Source of the DNA: VRUE01 sp963707965
Lineage (GTDB): Bacteria > Actinomycetota > Thermoleophilia > Solirubrobacterales > 70-9
Assembly: GCA_963707965.1 (NCBI GenBank)
Contig: CAVPRR010000006.1
Location: forward strand, 62,001-126,000
Reading direction: 5' to 3'
DNA: 64,000 nucleotides
Of this stretch, positions 51,491 to 59,583 are shown in pieces (within the stretch, counting starts at the first letter, position 1; each line of letters opens with the position of its first letter). A model generated the notes under the pieces. That model was not told the DNA's origin, did not search any database, and saw only the letters and a list, made by a program, of their open reading frames with translations. The position numbers and the translations under genes are program-made.

Positions 51491-52911
51491 GCGCGGCGAG
51501 AGCCGCCGCGGCGATCTCCCCAGCTCGAGCGCTTGCCTTCGAGGTGATCCGGGCGACCTTCGAGCGGGACGCCCACACCGAGCAGGTCTTCCGCCAGGTG
51601 GCCGGCGAGCGGCAGCTCGCCGGGCGCGAGCGTGCCCAGGCCCAGCGCCTCGCCTACGGGGCCGTCCAGCGGCGCGGCACCAGCGACGCGGCGATCGAGC
51701 GGCTCGCCGAGCGCTCCCTGCGGCTCCTCGACCCACCCGTCCTCGCGGGCCTCCGGCTCGGCCTCTACGAGCTTCTCTTCGCCGACGCAACCCCCGACTA
51801 CGCCGCCGTCGACCAGGCGGTCGAGCTCGTCAGGGAGTCTGGCGCCGCGCACGCCTGCGGCCTGGTCAACGCGGTGCTGCGGCGGGCAGCCAGGGAGCGC
51901 GTCGAGCTGATCGCCGCCCTGCTCGACGACGACTCGACTCCGGAGAGCGCCGCAACGGCCCACTCGGCGCCGCTCTGGCTGGCTCGGATGTGGTGGGAGG
52001 AGCTGGGCACGGGCGGGGCGCGCTCTCTGCTCGCCGCCTGCAATGAGCCCGCGGAGGTCGCGCTGCGCGTCAACCTGCTGCGGCAGGACCGCGAGGCGGC
52101 CATCGCGGCGCTCGGCAAGGCGGGCGTGCGGGTGCGGGCGCCGCAGGACGCCTGGCCGCTGGCGCCGCCGGAGACGATCGTCGTGGAGGGGCGCACCGGT
52201 GAGGCCGTCGCCGCGCGCGTTGCCGCCGGAGAGCTGACGCCGCAGAGCCGCGGCTCGGCGGCCGTGGCCGAGGTTCTCGACCCGCAGCCCGGCGAGCACC
52301 TCCTCGACCTCTGCGCCGGGCCGGGGATCAAGACGGGCCAGATCGCGGCGCGGATGGGCGATCGCGGAGAGACGATCTCGGTGGAGCTCGACCCGTCCAG
52401 GGCGGCGGAGGTGGCGGCGCAGGCGCAGCGCCTTGGATTGCGCAGCGTCACGGTGGTGGAGGCCGACGTGAAGGAGATGGACATGGCGCCCGGCTTCGAC
52501 CGGGTCCTGGTCGATGCGCCGTGCTCGGATCTCGGCGCGCTGGCCTCGCGGCCGGATGCCCGCTGGCGCAAGTCGCCGCGGGCGATCGTTCGCATGGCCG
52601 GGGTTCAGCGAGACATCCTCGCCCGGGCGGCCGCGGTGCTCCGGCCGGGCGGGGTGCTCGTCTACGCGACCTGCACGATCTCCCGCCGTGAGAACGAGGA
52701 CGCGATCGCGGCGCTGCTGAAGGCCTCAGCCGCCGGCGATGTCCCGCCCCTCAGCGTCGAGGACCTCGGGGCCCGCGCTCCGGCGCTCTCCTCGCCGCAC
52801 GACTCGCGCTGCCTGCAGCTGCGCCCCGATCGCGATCGCACGACCGGTTTCTTCATCTGCCGCCTGAGACGGGATGATGGCCCCATGACCCGGGATGATG
52901 CGAACCGATGA
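51487..52911 (+). CDS. rsmB: 16S rRNA m5C methyltransferase RsmB (Sun/NusB-fused type)
   Basis: This 474-residue enzyme has an N-terminal NusB-like domain (about 10-140, SPARALAFEVIRATFERDAHT, then VDQAVELVRESGAAHACGLVNAVLRR). The C-terminal methyltransferase domain carries DLCAGPGIKTGQIAARMGD, DAPCSDLGALASRPDARW with one catalytic Cys, and VYATCTISRRENEDAI with the other. It methylates C967 of 16S rRNA in E. coli. The GTG start overlaps fmt. The last residues (RRDDGPMTRDDANR) are a short tail reaching into the following zinc-ribbon gene by four bases. Confidence 0.93.
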   Translation: MSAARAAAAISPARALAFEVIRATFERDAHTEQVFRQVAGERQLAGRERAQAQRLAYGAVQRRGTSDAAIERLAERSLRLLDPPVLAGLRLGLYELLFADATPDYAAVDQAVELVRESGAAHACGLVNAVLRRAARERVELIAALLDDDSTPESAATAHSAPLWLARMWWEELGTGGARSLLAACNEPAEVALRVNLLRQDREAAIAALGKAGVRVRAPQDAWPLAPPETIVVEGRTGEAVAARVAAGELTPQSRGSAAVAEVLDPQPGEHLLDLCAGPGIKTGQIAARMGDRGETISVELDPSRAAEVAAQAQRLGLRSVTVVEADVKEMDMAPGFDRVLVDAPCSDLGALASRPDARWRKSPRAIVRMAGVQRDILARAAAVLRPGGVLVYATCTISRRENEDAIAALLKASAAGDVPPLSVEDLGARAPALSSPHDSRCLQLRPDRDRTTGFFICRLRRDDGPMTRDDANR

Positions 52912-53138
52912 CCGAGGGGGAGAGCACCCTGCGCCGCCCGGCCTGTCCGAGTTGCGGTGAGCCGTGGCTGCGACCGACCCAACTGCCGGGCCGCTTCCGC
53001 TGCGTGTACTGTCTGCGCCGCTTCGAGCTGGTGTCGCAGTGCCCCAATTGCGGAGAGCACCAAACCATTGCCCGGATGAGCAGCAGCCAGGACATGATCT
53101 GTCAGCTTTGCGGAGACTCGATGCTGAGGCCCGTATGA
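52908..53138 (+). CDS. Double zinc-ribbon small protein
   Basis: This 76-residue protein has four CxxC pairs: C13/C16, C32/C35, C45/C48 and C65/C68 (CPSC, CVYC, CPNC, CQLC). This is enough for two treble-clef or ribbon zinc sites. ATG 52908 overlaps the rsmB stop (ATGA), and its own TGA overlaps the rpe ATG, so it is embedded between two conserved enzymes in the same operon. I recognise no family; structural zinc binding or protein/RNA contact is possible. The strong overlap arrangement argues that it is a real gene. Confidence 0.75.
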   Translation: MTEGESTLRRPACPSCGEPWLRPTQLPGRFRCVYCLRRFELVSQCPNCGEHQTIARMSSSQDMICQLCGDSMLRPV

Positions 53139-53821
53139 GCGGGCGGCTGGCCGATCTCCTCGCGGAGCGGCGCGTGGCGCCGTCGATCCTTTCAGCCGAC
53201 TTCTCCCGGCTCGGCGCCCAGGTCGATGAGGTGATGGAGGCGGGTGCTCGGGTGATCCACGTCGACGTGATGGACGGGCACTTCGTACCGCCGATCACGA
53301 TCGGCCCGCTGGTTGCCGCCTCGATCGCCGACGAGGTTCATGCGGCCGGGGGGGCGCTGGACGTCCACCTGATGATCGAGCAGCCCGAGCGCCACATCGA
53401 AGCCTTCGCCGAGGCCGGGGCCGACTCGATCACCTTTCACGAGGAGGCGACTCCGCACGCCAACCGCACGCTGGCCGCGATCCGCGAGCTCGGCTGCCTG
53501 GCCGGGATCGCGCTCAATCCCGGCACTCCGGCCGAGTCCATCGGCGAGCTGCGCGACCTCGCCGACATCGTCCTCTGCATGACGGTCAATCCAGGCTGGG
53601 GCGGCCAGTCCTTCATCGAGGGCTCGCCCGGCAGGATCTCCCGCCTCGCGCCGCTTGCCGGCGGGGCGACGATCGAGGTCGACGGCGGCATCGACGCCTC
53701 GACTGCCGGATCGGTCGCCGAGGCCGGCGCCTCGCTGTTCGTCGCCGGCTCGGCCGTCTTCGGCGCCGATGACCCCGCCGCCGCCTACGCGGAGATCGTC
53801 CGGGCCGCGGGAGCGGCCTGA
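53135..53821 (+). CDS. rpe: Ribulose-phosphate 3-epimerase
   Basis: This 228-residue TIM-barrel enzyme interconverts ribulose 5-phosphate and xylulose 5-phosphate in the pentose phosphate pathway. Motifs: VAPSILSADFSRLGAQV, HVDVMDGHFVPPITIGP (metal-binding His/Asp), DVHLMIEQPERHI, CMTVNPGWGGQSFIEGS (phosphate loop and His/Met region) and IEVDGGIDASTAG. The start overlaps the zinc-ribbon gene. The next gene begins 12 bases later. Confidence 0.95.
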   Translation: MSGRLADLLAERRVAPSILSADFSRLGAQVDEVMEAGARVIHVDVMDGHFVPPITIGPLVAASIADEVHAAGGALDVHLMIEQPERHIEAFAEAGADSITFHEEATPHANRTLAAIRELGCLAGIALNPGTPAESIGELRDLADIVLCMTVNPGWGGQSFIEGSPGRISRLAPLAGGATIEVDGGIDASTAGSVAEAGASLFVAGSAVFGADDPAAAYAEIVRAAGAA

Positions 53822-53833
53822 GCGGGGCTGGCG

Positions 53834-54931
53834 GTGAGCGATCCGGCCCAGCTGCCGGGGCTGTCCCTGAGGCGCTCGGGGCTTCGCCAGATCGCCACTC
53901 ACCCCGGCCTGGGCGAGACCCGCGCGGCGCTGCGCCGCCAGCTGCTCCAGTTCGTCGACCGGCTCACGATTCTCGTCGGCGCCATCTGCATCCTGCTCGC
54001 CGCCGGGACGATCGGCTACGTGCTCACCGAGGGCACGTCGGTCGGGTTCGGGTTCATCTGGGCCCTGGACACCGTGGCAACGGTGGGCTCGATACCGGAG
54101 CCGGCCAGCACCGCCGGCCAGATCGTCAAGGTGGTGCTGATCGTCCTCGGCGTGGGTACGCTTTTCTATGCGCTGGTAACCGTCACCGAGTTCTTCGTGT
54201 CCGGCCACCTGTCCGGCCTGCTCGAGGAGAGAAGGGCCCTTAAGAAGATCGATTCGCTGAGAGACCACATACTGATTTGCGGCTTCGGCCGGGTCGGAAG
54301 GCAGGCCGCCCGGGACCTGCGGGCGGCGCAGCGCAAGTTCGTCGTCATCGACAGCAACCCGGCGGACACTCGCGAGCGCGCCGAAGCGATGGGTGCGCCC
54401 TTCGTCGAGGGCCCACCGTCAGACGACGAGGTGCTGCGCAGCGCCGGGATCATGCGCGCCGCCGGGGTGATGGCGTGCGTCGACTCCGACGCTGAGAACA
54501 TCTTCATCGCCCTGACCGCCCGCGAGATGCGCTCCGACATCACGATCGTCGCCCGCGCAAGCGTCGAAGACTCCGAGAGCAAGCTGCGGCGCGCCGGCGC
54601 GGACCGCATCGTGTCCCCCTACAGGGCCAGCGGCTCGGAGATGGTCCGTTTCGCCCTGCACCCGCAGGTGACGGGCGTCGTCGAGGTCGCCCCCGAGTAC
54701 CGGATGGAGGAGATCGAGGTGATCGTTGGCTGCCAGGCCGCGGGGCGCACGCTGGAGGAGGTGCGGGGCTCGTCGATGATCGTTGCCCTCCGCGGCAGCG
54801 ACGGAACCGTTCAACCGCAGCCGCCGGCGGACACCGTGCTGCGCGATGGCGACGTGCTGGTTGCGATGGGGGAGACGGGGGCGCTGGAGCGGCTGGAGGG
54901 GCTGATGGCCCCTGCCGGAGGCGCTTCCTAG
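53834..54931 (+). CDS. Two-TM ion channel with RCK (TrkA-N/TrkA-C) domains, altered filter
   Basis: This 365-residue protein has helices at about 43-65 and 95-122 with a pore loop between them, then TrkA-N (HILICGFGRVGRQAARDLRAA near 145-165) and a TrkA-C domain at about 270-355. The layout is that of MthK-like potassium channels. The selectivity-filter position reads DTVATVGSIPEPAS at 79-92, with TVGSIP instead of TVGYGD, so ion selectivity is uncertain. The start is a GTG at 53834. It converges on a CPA antiporter gene across a tandem repeat, suggesting a cation-homeostasis locus. Confidence 0.82.
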   Translation: MSDPAQLPGLSLRRSGLRQIATHPGLGETRAALRRQLLQFVDRLTILVGAICILLAAGTIGYVLTEGTSVGFGFIWALDTVATVGSIPEPASTAGQIVKVVLIVLGVGTLFYALVTVTEFFVSGHLSGLLEERRALKKIDSLRDHILICGFGRVGRQAARDLRAAQRKFVVIDSNPADTRERAEAMGAPFVEGPPSDDEVLRSAGIMRAAGVMACVDSDAENIFIALTAREMRSDITIVARASVEDSESKLRRAGADRIVSPYRASGSEMVRFALHPQVTGVVEVAPEYRMEEIEVIVGCQAAGRTLEEVRGSSMIVALRGSDGTVQPQPPADTVLRDGDVLVAMGETGALERLEGLMAPAGGAS

Positions 54932-54938
54932 GCCAGGC

Positions 54939-55009
54939 GGAGGTTCCCGCGCCCCTACCGGAGGTTCCCGCGCCCCTACCGGAGGTTCCCGCGCCCCTAC
55001 CGGAGGTTC
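54939..55009. repeat. 21-bp direct repeats, three copies plus a partial
   Basis: Units start at 54939, 54960 and 54981 (GGAGGTTCCCGCGCCCCTAC, then C), with the first eight bases again at 55002. The stop codon of the antiporter gene (54997-54999, minus strand) lies inside the third copy, so the array grew across the 3' end of that gene. Confidence 0.9.
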
Positions 55010-56817
55010 TCAGGGCGCGCCAGAGGCACCACCAAAGCCCCTGCCGCCTCCTGCCACCAGGAGCGCTCGGCCTCGGCAATTCCAGGTCGGCGTGCGCGGC
55101 GCGTGCACCAGTCCACGAGGGCGCTGCGCCCGCCGAGCGCGACGTGGCCGGTCCCGGTGATCGCGAAGCGGCCGTCGGCGAGCGCGACCAGCGCCCCGGG
55201 CTCGTCGCGGCGGGTTCGAATCCGGGCCCGCACCGCGATGCCGTCGACCTGCTCGGGCGCCCCGGGATCGCCGTCGAGGGTGTGACCTGGCCGCACGGTG
55301 AAGACCTGTGGTGCCCCGCGGAGCGGCAACAGAATCGGCGCCGGCTCGCCCAGCGGCCCCTCTCGCCAGAGGCGGGTGAGGTGCTCGACCTCGCCGCGCC
55401 GTTTCTCCCCGACCATCAGGTGCAGCTCATCGTTCGCCTCGATCCGAGTTGAGCCGCGCGGCGCGATCGCCCTCCCGTCGCGGACGATCAGGTGCACCAG
55501 CGCCTCGCGCGGAAGGCCCAGCTCCCGGACCAGCAATCCGGCGGCGGCGTCGCCCTTGCGCACCCGCCAGGAGATCAGCTCACCGCCCAGCTCGCGAATG
55601 ATCCCAATGTCGGCGACGGGTTGGGGCAGCGCCCGCTCGGTGCTGGTGACCCCGAGGCGCCGGGCGAGCGGCTCGATCGTCGCTCCCTGGACGAGCGTCG
55701 AGGTGACGACCACGAAGAAGACCACGTTGAAGATCAGGTCCGCTTCCGCAACGCCCGCGACGACCGGGAAGGTCGCGAGCCAGATCGGGATCGCCCCTCG
55801 CAGCCCAGCCCAGCCGAGCATCGTCTTCTCCGAGAGCCTGAGGCGGGTGGGGAGCGTGACCAGGATCGTCGCCAGCGGGCGGACGACGACGATCAGCAGC
55901 GCCGACAGCAGGAGCCCCTCGCCCGCGACTCCCCAGAGCTCGCTCGGGAAGACCAGCAGGCCGAGGACGAAGAAGAGCCCGATCTGCGCCACCCAGCCAA
56001 GTCCCTGGTGGAAGGCCACGATGGTGCTGCGCGCAGGCGTCGAGCCGGTGCCCAGCACGAGGGCCGCGATGTAGACGGCGAGGAAGCCCGAGCCGCCGAG
56101 GCTCTCCGCGATCCCGTAGGAGAGCGCCGCGACAGCGATGGTCAGCACGGGGTACAGGCCCTGCGTCGGCAGCTCGATACGGCGGATCGCGCCGCGCGCG
56201 AGCCAGCCCAGGCAGAGCCCGAAGAGGGCGCCGAGCGAGAGCTTGACGACGAAGAGCGCCAGCATGTCGGGGGCCCCGTAGGAGGGGTCGGCGATCCAGT
56301 CCCCGAAGCCGACGACGAGCAGGAGGGCGACCGGGTCGTTCATCCCCGACTCCCCCTCCAGCGTCCTGGCCAGCCGCCGCTCGAGTCGTGAGCCGCGCAG
56401 CACGGCGAAGATCGCCGCGCTGTCGGTGGCCGCCACCGCCGAGCCCAGGATGAGTCCCTGCAGGGTGCTGAGGTCGAAGATCCAGACCGCCGCCAGGCCG
56501 GTCGCGATCGCGGTCAGGAACGTCCCCAGGGTGGCGAGGCCGATGGCCGTCCCGAGCACGGGCCGGATCTCGTGCCAGCCGGCCGTCAGGCCGCCCTCGA
56601 AGAGGATCAGCACGAGCCCGATCGTCCCCAGCGTGCGGGTCAGCTCGGCGTTGTCGAATTCGACCCCGCCGATTCCGTCCGAGCCGACGAGCATCCCCAG
56701 GCCGAGGAACAGCAGCAGCCCCGGGACGCGGAGTCGGTTGGCAAGCATGGCAGCCGCGATCGCCGTGGTGAGCAGGGCGCCGCCGATCAGGATCAGCTCG
56801 GCGTCGTTTCCGCTCAT
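54997..56817 (-). CDS. CPA-family cation/proton antiporter with C-terminal regulatory domain (NhaP2/CvrA-like)
   Basis: This 606-residue protein has about 12 membrane helices in 1-390. It carries LVLILFEGGLTAGWHEIRPV, GSAVAATDSAAIFAVLRGS and TLEGESGMNDPVALLLVVGF with the Asp pair needed for exchange. A TrkA-C-like regulatory domain at about 415-485 (GELISWRVRKGDAAAGLLVRELG, IVRDGRAIAPRG) follows, and the remainder is soluble. This layout resembles K+/H+ antiporters of the NhaP2 (CvrA) type. The ATG at 56817 has TAGGCT seven bases upstream. The 3' end lies within the 21-bp repeat. Confidence 0.88.
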   Translation of the reverse strand: MSGNDAELILIGGALLTTAIAAAMLANRLRVPGLLLFLGLGMLVGSDGIGGVEFDNAELTRTLGTIGLVLILFEGGLTAGWHEIRPVLGTAIGLATLGTFLTAIATGLAAVWIFDLSTLQGLILGSAVAATDSAAIFAVLRGSRLERRLARTLEGESGMNDPVALLLVVGFGDWIADPSYGAPDMLALFVVKLSLGALFGLCLGWLARGAIRRIELPTQGLYPVLTIAVAALSYGIAESLGGSGFLAVYIAALVLGTGSTPARSTIVAFHQGLGWVAQIGLFFVLGLLVFPSELWGVAGEGLLLSALLIVVVRPLATILVTLPTRLRLSEKTMLGWAGLRGAIPIWLATFPVVAGVAEADLIFNVVFFVVVTSTLVQGATIEPLARRLGVTSTERALPQPVADIGIIRELGGELISWRVRKGDAAAGLLVRELGLPREALVHLIVRDGRAIAPRGSTRIEANDELHLMVGEKRRGEVEHLTRLWREGPLGEPAPILLPLRGAPQVFTVRPGHTLDGDPGAPEQVDGIAVRARIRTRRDEPGALVALADGRFAITGTGHVALGGRSALVDWCTRRARRPGIAEAERSWWQEAAGALVVPLARPENLR

Positions 56818-56824
56818 CGGCCGC

Positions 56825-56830
56825 AGCCTA
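56825..56830 (-). promoter_or_regulatory. -10 element (TAGGCT) of the antiporter gene
   Basis: On the minus strand TAGGCT ends seven bases before the ATG at 56817. Confidence 0.45.
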
Positions 56831-56841
56831 GATGGTCAATC

Positions 56842-56877
56842 CTTCCGGCTGTCAGGTGGCTTCCGGCCGTCAGGTGG
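56842..56877. repeat. Two 18-bp direct repeats at the 3' end of the flippase gene
   Basis: CTTCCGGCTGTCAGGTGG (56842) and CTTCCGGCCGTCAGGTGG (56860) differ at one base. The flippase stop codon (56870-56872) is in the second copy. Confidence 0.75.
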
Positions 56878-58261
56878 ACTCGTCGACCGCCGCCAGGCGG
56901 AGCTCCAGCTCCTCCGGCGAGCCCGCCTCCGGAACGTCCTCGGCCCGCTCGTGCGGCTTTCGATAGATCAGGAAGAGCAGCGCCAGCAGCAGGCCTGCGG
57001 ACAGCGTGAAGCCGACCTCCACGCGGCGAAACTCGTTCCCGACCAGTGGCAGGAAGTTCCAGGCGACGAAGGCCGCGGCGCAGCCGATCCAGCGCGCCGA
57101 GGCCCGCCGCACCTGGCCCTGCGCGATGCAGGCCTGGTTGACGGTCACAGAGGAGAGGTAGAGGCCCATGCCGAGCGTCACCAGGAGCAGGCCCGCACGG
57201 TCGTAGGTGAACTTGTTGCTGAACGCGAGTTGCATCAGCTGTGGGCCGGCGACCAGCATGGCGAGCGCCGCAAGCGCCGTGAAGGCGGCAATCGCGATCA
57301 GCACCATTCGCACCGAGCGGTGGAACTCCCGCTCGCTGTCCGGCGCGGTGCTGGTGTGGAGGCTGGTCAGGTGGGGGAGGATGCTGGTCGAGACCGCCTG
57401 GAACAGCTGCAGGGGGGCCCGGGCGATCATCAGCACGTTGAAGATGAAGCCGGCGGCGGCGGCGCCCTGCAGGCCGCGAACGATCAGCGGGCCGGCGTTG
57501 AGGAAGGCCTGTTCGCTGAACATGATCAGCAACACGGCGGCGGCGAAGCCGCTGCCGTGTGCGAGCGAGAATCCGGAGGAGGGTTTGTCGGCGAGCTGGG
57601 CCGGTGCGGCCGCCTGGGCGCGGCGGGCGAAGGCGAGCGGGACGACCAGCAGGGAGAGCGAGGGGGCGGCGACTATCCCGACCGCGACAGCCGACTGCCC
57701 GCTCAGCAGGCCGATTGCGACCAGCACCGCGAAGGAGGTGCGGAAGACCGACTCGGAGAGGATCAGGGCCGTGAAGAGGCCGAAGCGCCGGCTGCCTGCG
57801 AGGAAGCCCCGGGCGAAGTAGCTCGCTGCGTAGAACAGCACTGCCGAGAAGAAGACCCAGTAGAGGGTTTCGTTGCCCTCCAGCAGGCCGTCCTGGAGCG
57901 GGCCGCGCAGGACCAGGGCCAGCACCGCGAAGAGCATCCCGAGCCCGAGCTGGATCGTTACGGCCACCCGCATTGCCTCGCCGATCGGCTCGCCCTTCAC
58001 CCGGTGTTCGGAGATGTGGCGGGAGAGGAGCTGTTCGATCGGCCGGTAGAGCGTCGAGATCGTGATGAAGACCGCCGACCAGAGCACCGTGATCTGCCCG
58101 TAGTCGGGCTTGGAGAGCACGTGCGAGGCGATGAAGAAGTAGACGTAGGTGATGAGGCCGGTCATCCCGACGCCGATCGCGAGGAAGCTCGCCAACTTGC
58201 CATAGTCGGCCGAGCTGATGCTTCCGCCTGGCGCGGCCTGCGCTGTCCTCTCCTCAGCCAT
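56870..58261 (-). CDS. Polysaccharide/lipid-linked oligosaccharide flippase (MOP superfamily)
   Basis: This 463-residue membrane protein has 12-14 helices. It starts with a soluble head (AEERTAQAAPGGSISSADYGKL), then FLAIGVGMTGLITYVYFFIASHVLS-type segments, and DYGQITVLWSAVFITISTLYRPIEQLLSRHI, typical of Wzx-like exporters of the polysaccharide biosynthesis family. It likely flips undecaprenyl-linked sugars across the membrane. Its ATG overlaps the stop of the upstream glycosyltransferase gene, so the two act in one pathway. The substrate is not shown. Confidence 0.8.
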   Translation of the reverse strand: MAEERTAQAAPGGSISSADYGKLASFLAIGVGMTGLITYVYFFIASHVLSKPDYGQITVLWSAVFITISTLYRPIEQLLSRHISEHRVKGEPIGEAMRVAVTIQLGLGMLFAVLALVLRGPLQDGLLEGNETLYWVFFSAVLFYAASYFARGFLAGSRRFGLFTALILSESVFRTSFAVLVAIGLLSGQSAVAVGIVAAPSLSLLVVPLAFARRAQAAAPAQLADKPSSGFSLAHGSGFAAAVLLIMFSEQAFLNAGPLIVRGLQGAAAAGFIFNVLMIARAPLQLFQAVSTSILPHLTSLHTSTAPDSEREFHRSVRMVLIAIAAFTALAALAMLVAGPQLMQLAFSNKFTYDRAGLLLVTLGMGLYLSSVTVNQACIAQGQVRRASARWIGCAAAFVAWNFLPLVGNEFRRVEVGFTLSAGLLLALLFLIYRKPHERAEDVPEAGSPEELELRLAAVDEST

Positions 58262-59247
58262 CAGTCGCGCGAGGAGTCGGACTCGTAATGGGATGGCTCG
58301 ACCCCGAGCGCCAGCTCCACCCGGCGCACCCGCTCGAAGACCCGCTGGGTCATCACCCGCTGGCCGGCGAGCAGGTCGCCGATCACGCCCAGAGCGAAGA
58401 GCTGGATGGCGGCGATGAACAGCACCGCGCCGAGGATCAGCGACTGGATGTGCCCGGTGCTGTCGCCGTTGAGGATCCAGTCGAGGAGGAACGGCATCCA
58501 GGCCGCGAGCGCCAGCACGGCGACGATCGCTCCCGCGGTCGCGAACACCCGCAGCGGCTCGTAGCGGGCGTAGATGCGCAGGATCGAGCCGGCGTTGCGC
58601 CGCACATAGGCGCCCGTGGAGTCGAAGAGGCGCGACTCGCGCGTCTGCGGGTTGGTGCCGATCTTGGCCTGGTCGACTGCGACCAGCATCTTTCCGGCCT
58701 GGATCAGGCTCTCGAGCGTGTAGGTGAAGTCGTCGACCACAAGCAGTCCCAGCGCCGCCTCGCGGTTGTAGGCGCGGAATCCGGAGGTGGTGTCGGCGAT
58801 CTCGGTCCCCGAGATCCTGCGCACGAGCCAGCTACCGACCCTTTGCAGCGCCTTCTTGCGGGCGGAGAAGTGCTCGATGGTGGCGACCTGCCGATCGCCC
58901 ACGACCATGTCGGCCTCCCCGGCGAGGATCGGCGCCACCAACTTTGGAACGTCGGCCCCGCTGTATTGGTTGTCGGCGTCGGTGTTGACGACGATGTCGG
59001 CACCGAGCTTCAGGCAGGCGTCGAGGCCGGCCTGGAAGGCCGCCGCCAGGCCCTTGTTGTTGGTGAGCCTCACAATGTGCTCGACCCCGTTCTCGCGCGC
59101 CACCTCGACCGTGCGATCGGTCGAGCCGTCGTCGATGACCAGCAGCTCCACCGCATCGATGCCCTCGATCCGGCGCGGCAGGTCGGCGATCGTCGCCGCC
59201 AGGGTCGCTTCCTCGTTCAGGCAGGGGATCTGGATGATCAGCTTCAC
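58261..59247 (-). CDS. Family 2 glycosyltransferase with two C-terminal membrane helices
   Basis: This 328-residue GT-A enzyme has IIQIPCLNEEATLAATIADLP, VIDDGSTDRTVEVA, VNTDADNQYSGADVPKLV (the DxD is read as DAD) and TTSGFRAYNREAAL. Membrane segments at about 240-262 and 272-296 close the protein. The layout is of the DPM1/GtrB kind, transferring a sugar to polyprenyl phosphate at the cytoplasmic face. It leads a two-gene unit with the flippase. The ATG at 59247 is 11 bases after a TACCCT (59259-59264, minus strand). Confidence 0.85.
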   Translation of the reverse strand: MKLIIQIPCLNEEATLAATIADLPRRIEGIDAVELLVIDDGSTDRTVEVARENGVEHIVRLTNNKGLAAAFQAGLDACLKLGADIVVNTDADNQYSGADVPKLVAPILAGEADMVVGDRQVATIEHFSARKKALQRVGSWLVRRISGTEIADTTSGFRAYNREAALGLLVVDDFTYTLESLIQAGKMLVAVDQAKIGTNPQTRESRLFDSTGAYVRRNAGSILRIYARYEPLRVFATAGAIVAVLALAAWMPFLLDWILNGDSTGHIQSLILGAVLFIAAIQLFALGVIGDLLAGQRVMTQRVFERVRRVELALGVEPSHYESDSSRD

Positions 59248-59342
59248 GTTGGCCGATCAGGGTATCCCCGCGCCCGGCCGCTCGGCGCGGATCCCGCCCG
59301 CGGGCACCAGCGTTCGCTTCGCCCGCCCCGCCCGCCCCGCCC

Positions 59343-59468
59343 GCGTTGGCAACCCCGCCCGCGTTGGCAACCCCGCCCGCGTTGGCAACCCCGCCCGCGT
59401 TGGCAACCCCGCCCGCGTTGGCAACCCCGCCCGCGTTGGCAACCCCGCCCGCGTTGGCAACCCCGCCC
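59343..59468. repeat. Seven perfect 18-bp tandem repeats
   Basis: GCGTTGGCAACCCCGCCC is repeated seven times without a mismatch, 126 bases in all. Shorter imperfect CCCGCC units precede it. It lies in the 336-base divergent gap between the glycosyltransferase and ribD. There are no spacers between units, so it is a minisatellite, not a CRISPR. Confidence 0.95.
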
Positions 59469-59491
59469 GCCCGCACTCGCTCTTGGCCGCC

Positions 59492-59534
59492 GCGTTCGCT
59501 CTTACTGGCGCTCAGCGCCAGTAAAGGCGAACGC
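59492..59534. repeat. 43-base near-perfect palindrome (possible REP-like element)
   Basis: GCGTTCGC (59492-59499) pairs with GCGAACGC (59527-59534), and TTACTGGCGCT (59502-59512) with AGCGCCAGTAA (59514-59524). Only a 2x2 mismatch and a one-base centre interrupt it. Such elements, which read as LSASK-type peptides when falsely translated, are common dispersed repeats in bacterial genomes; that this one is dispersed is inference. Confidence 0.7.
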
Positions 59535-59550
59535 AGCCGGGTGGTGGAGC

Positions 59551-59556
59551 TAAACT
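59551..59556 (+). promoter_or_regulatory. Possible -10 element (TAAACT) of the rib operon
   Basis: TAAACT lies 27 bases before ATG 59584. No FMN riboswitch motif is recognisable between the palindrome and the gene. Confidence 0.35.
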
Positions 59557-59583
59557 GGGTTGATTGACGAGTCAATCGGTCGC

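Noticed and set aside
59257..59460. Proteins made of RVGNPA or GGVANA-type repeats in the 59.3 kb array
   Set aside because: They are translations of the tandem repeat in a divergent promoter gap, with no ribosome site and no non-repeat domain.
59343..59468. CRISPR array
   Set aside because: The units follow each other without spacers and no cas gene is near.
59248..59583. FMN riboswitch upstream of the rib operon
   Set aside because: No RFN element motifs are visible. The region is filled by the tandem array and the palindrome.
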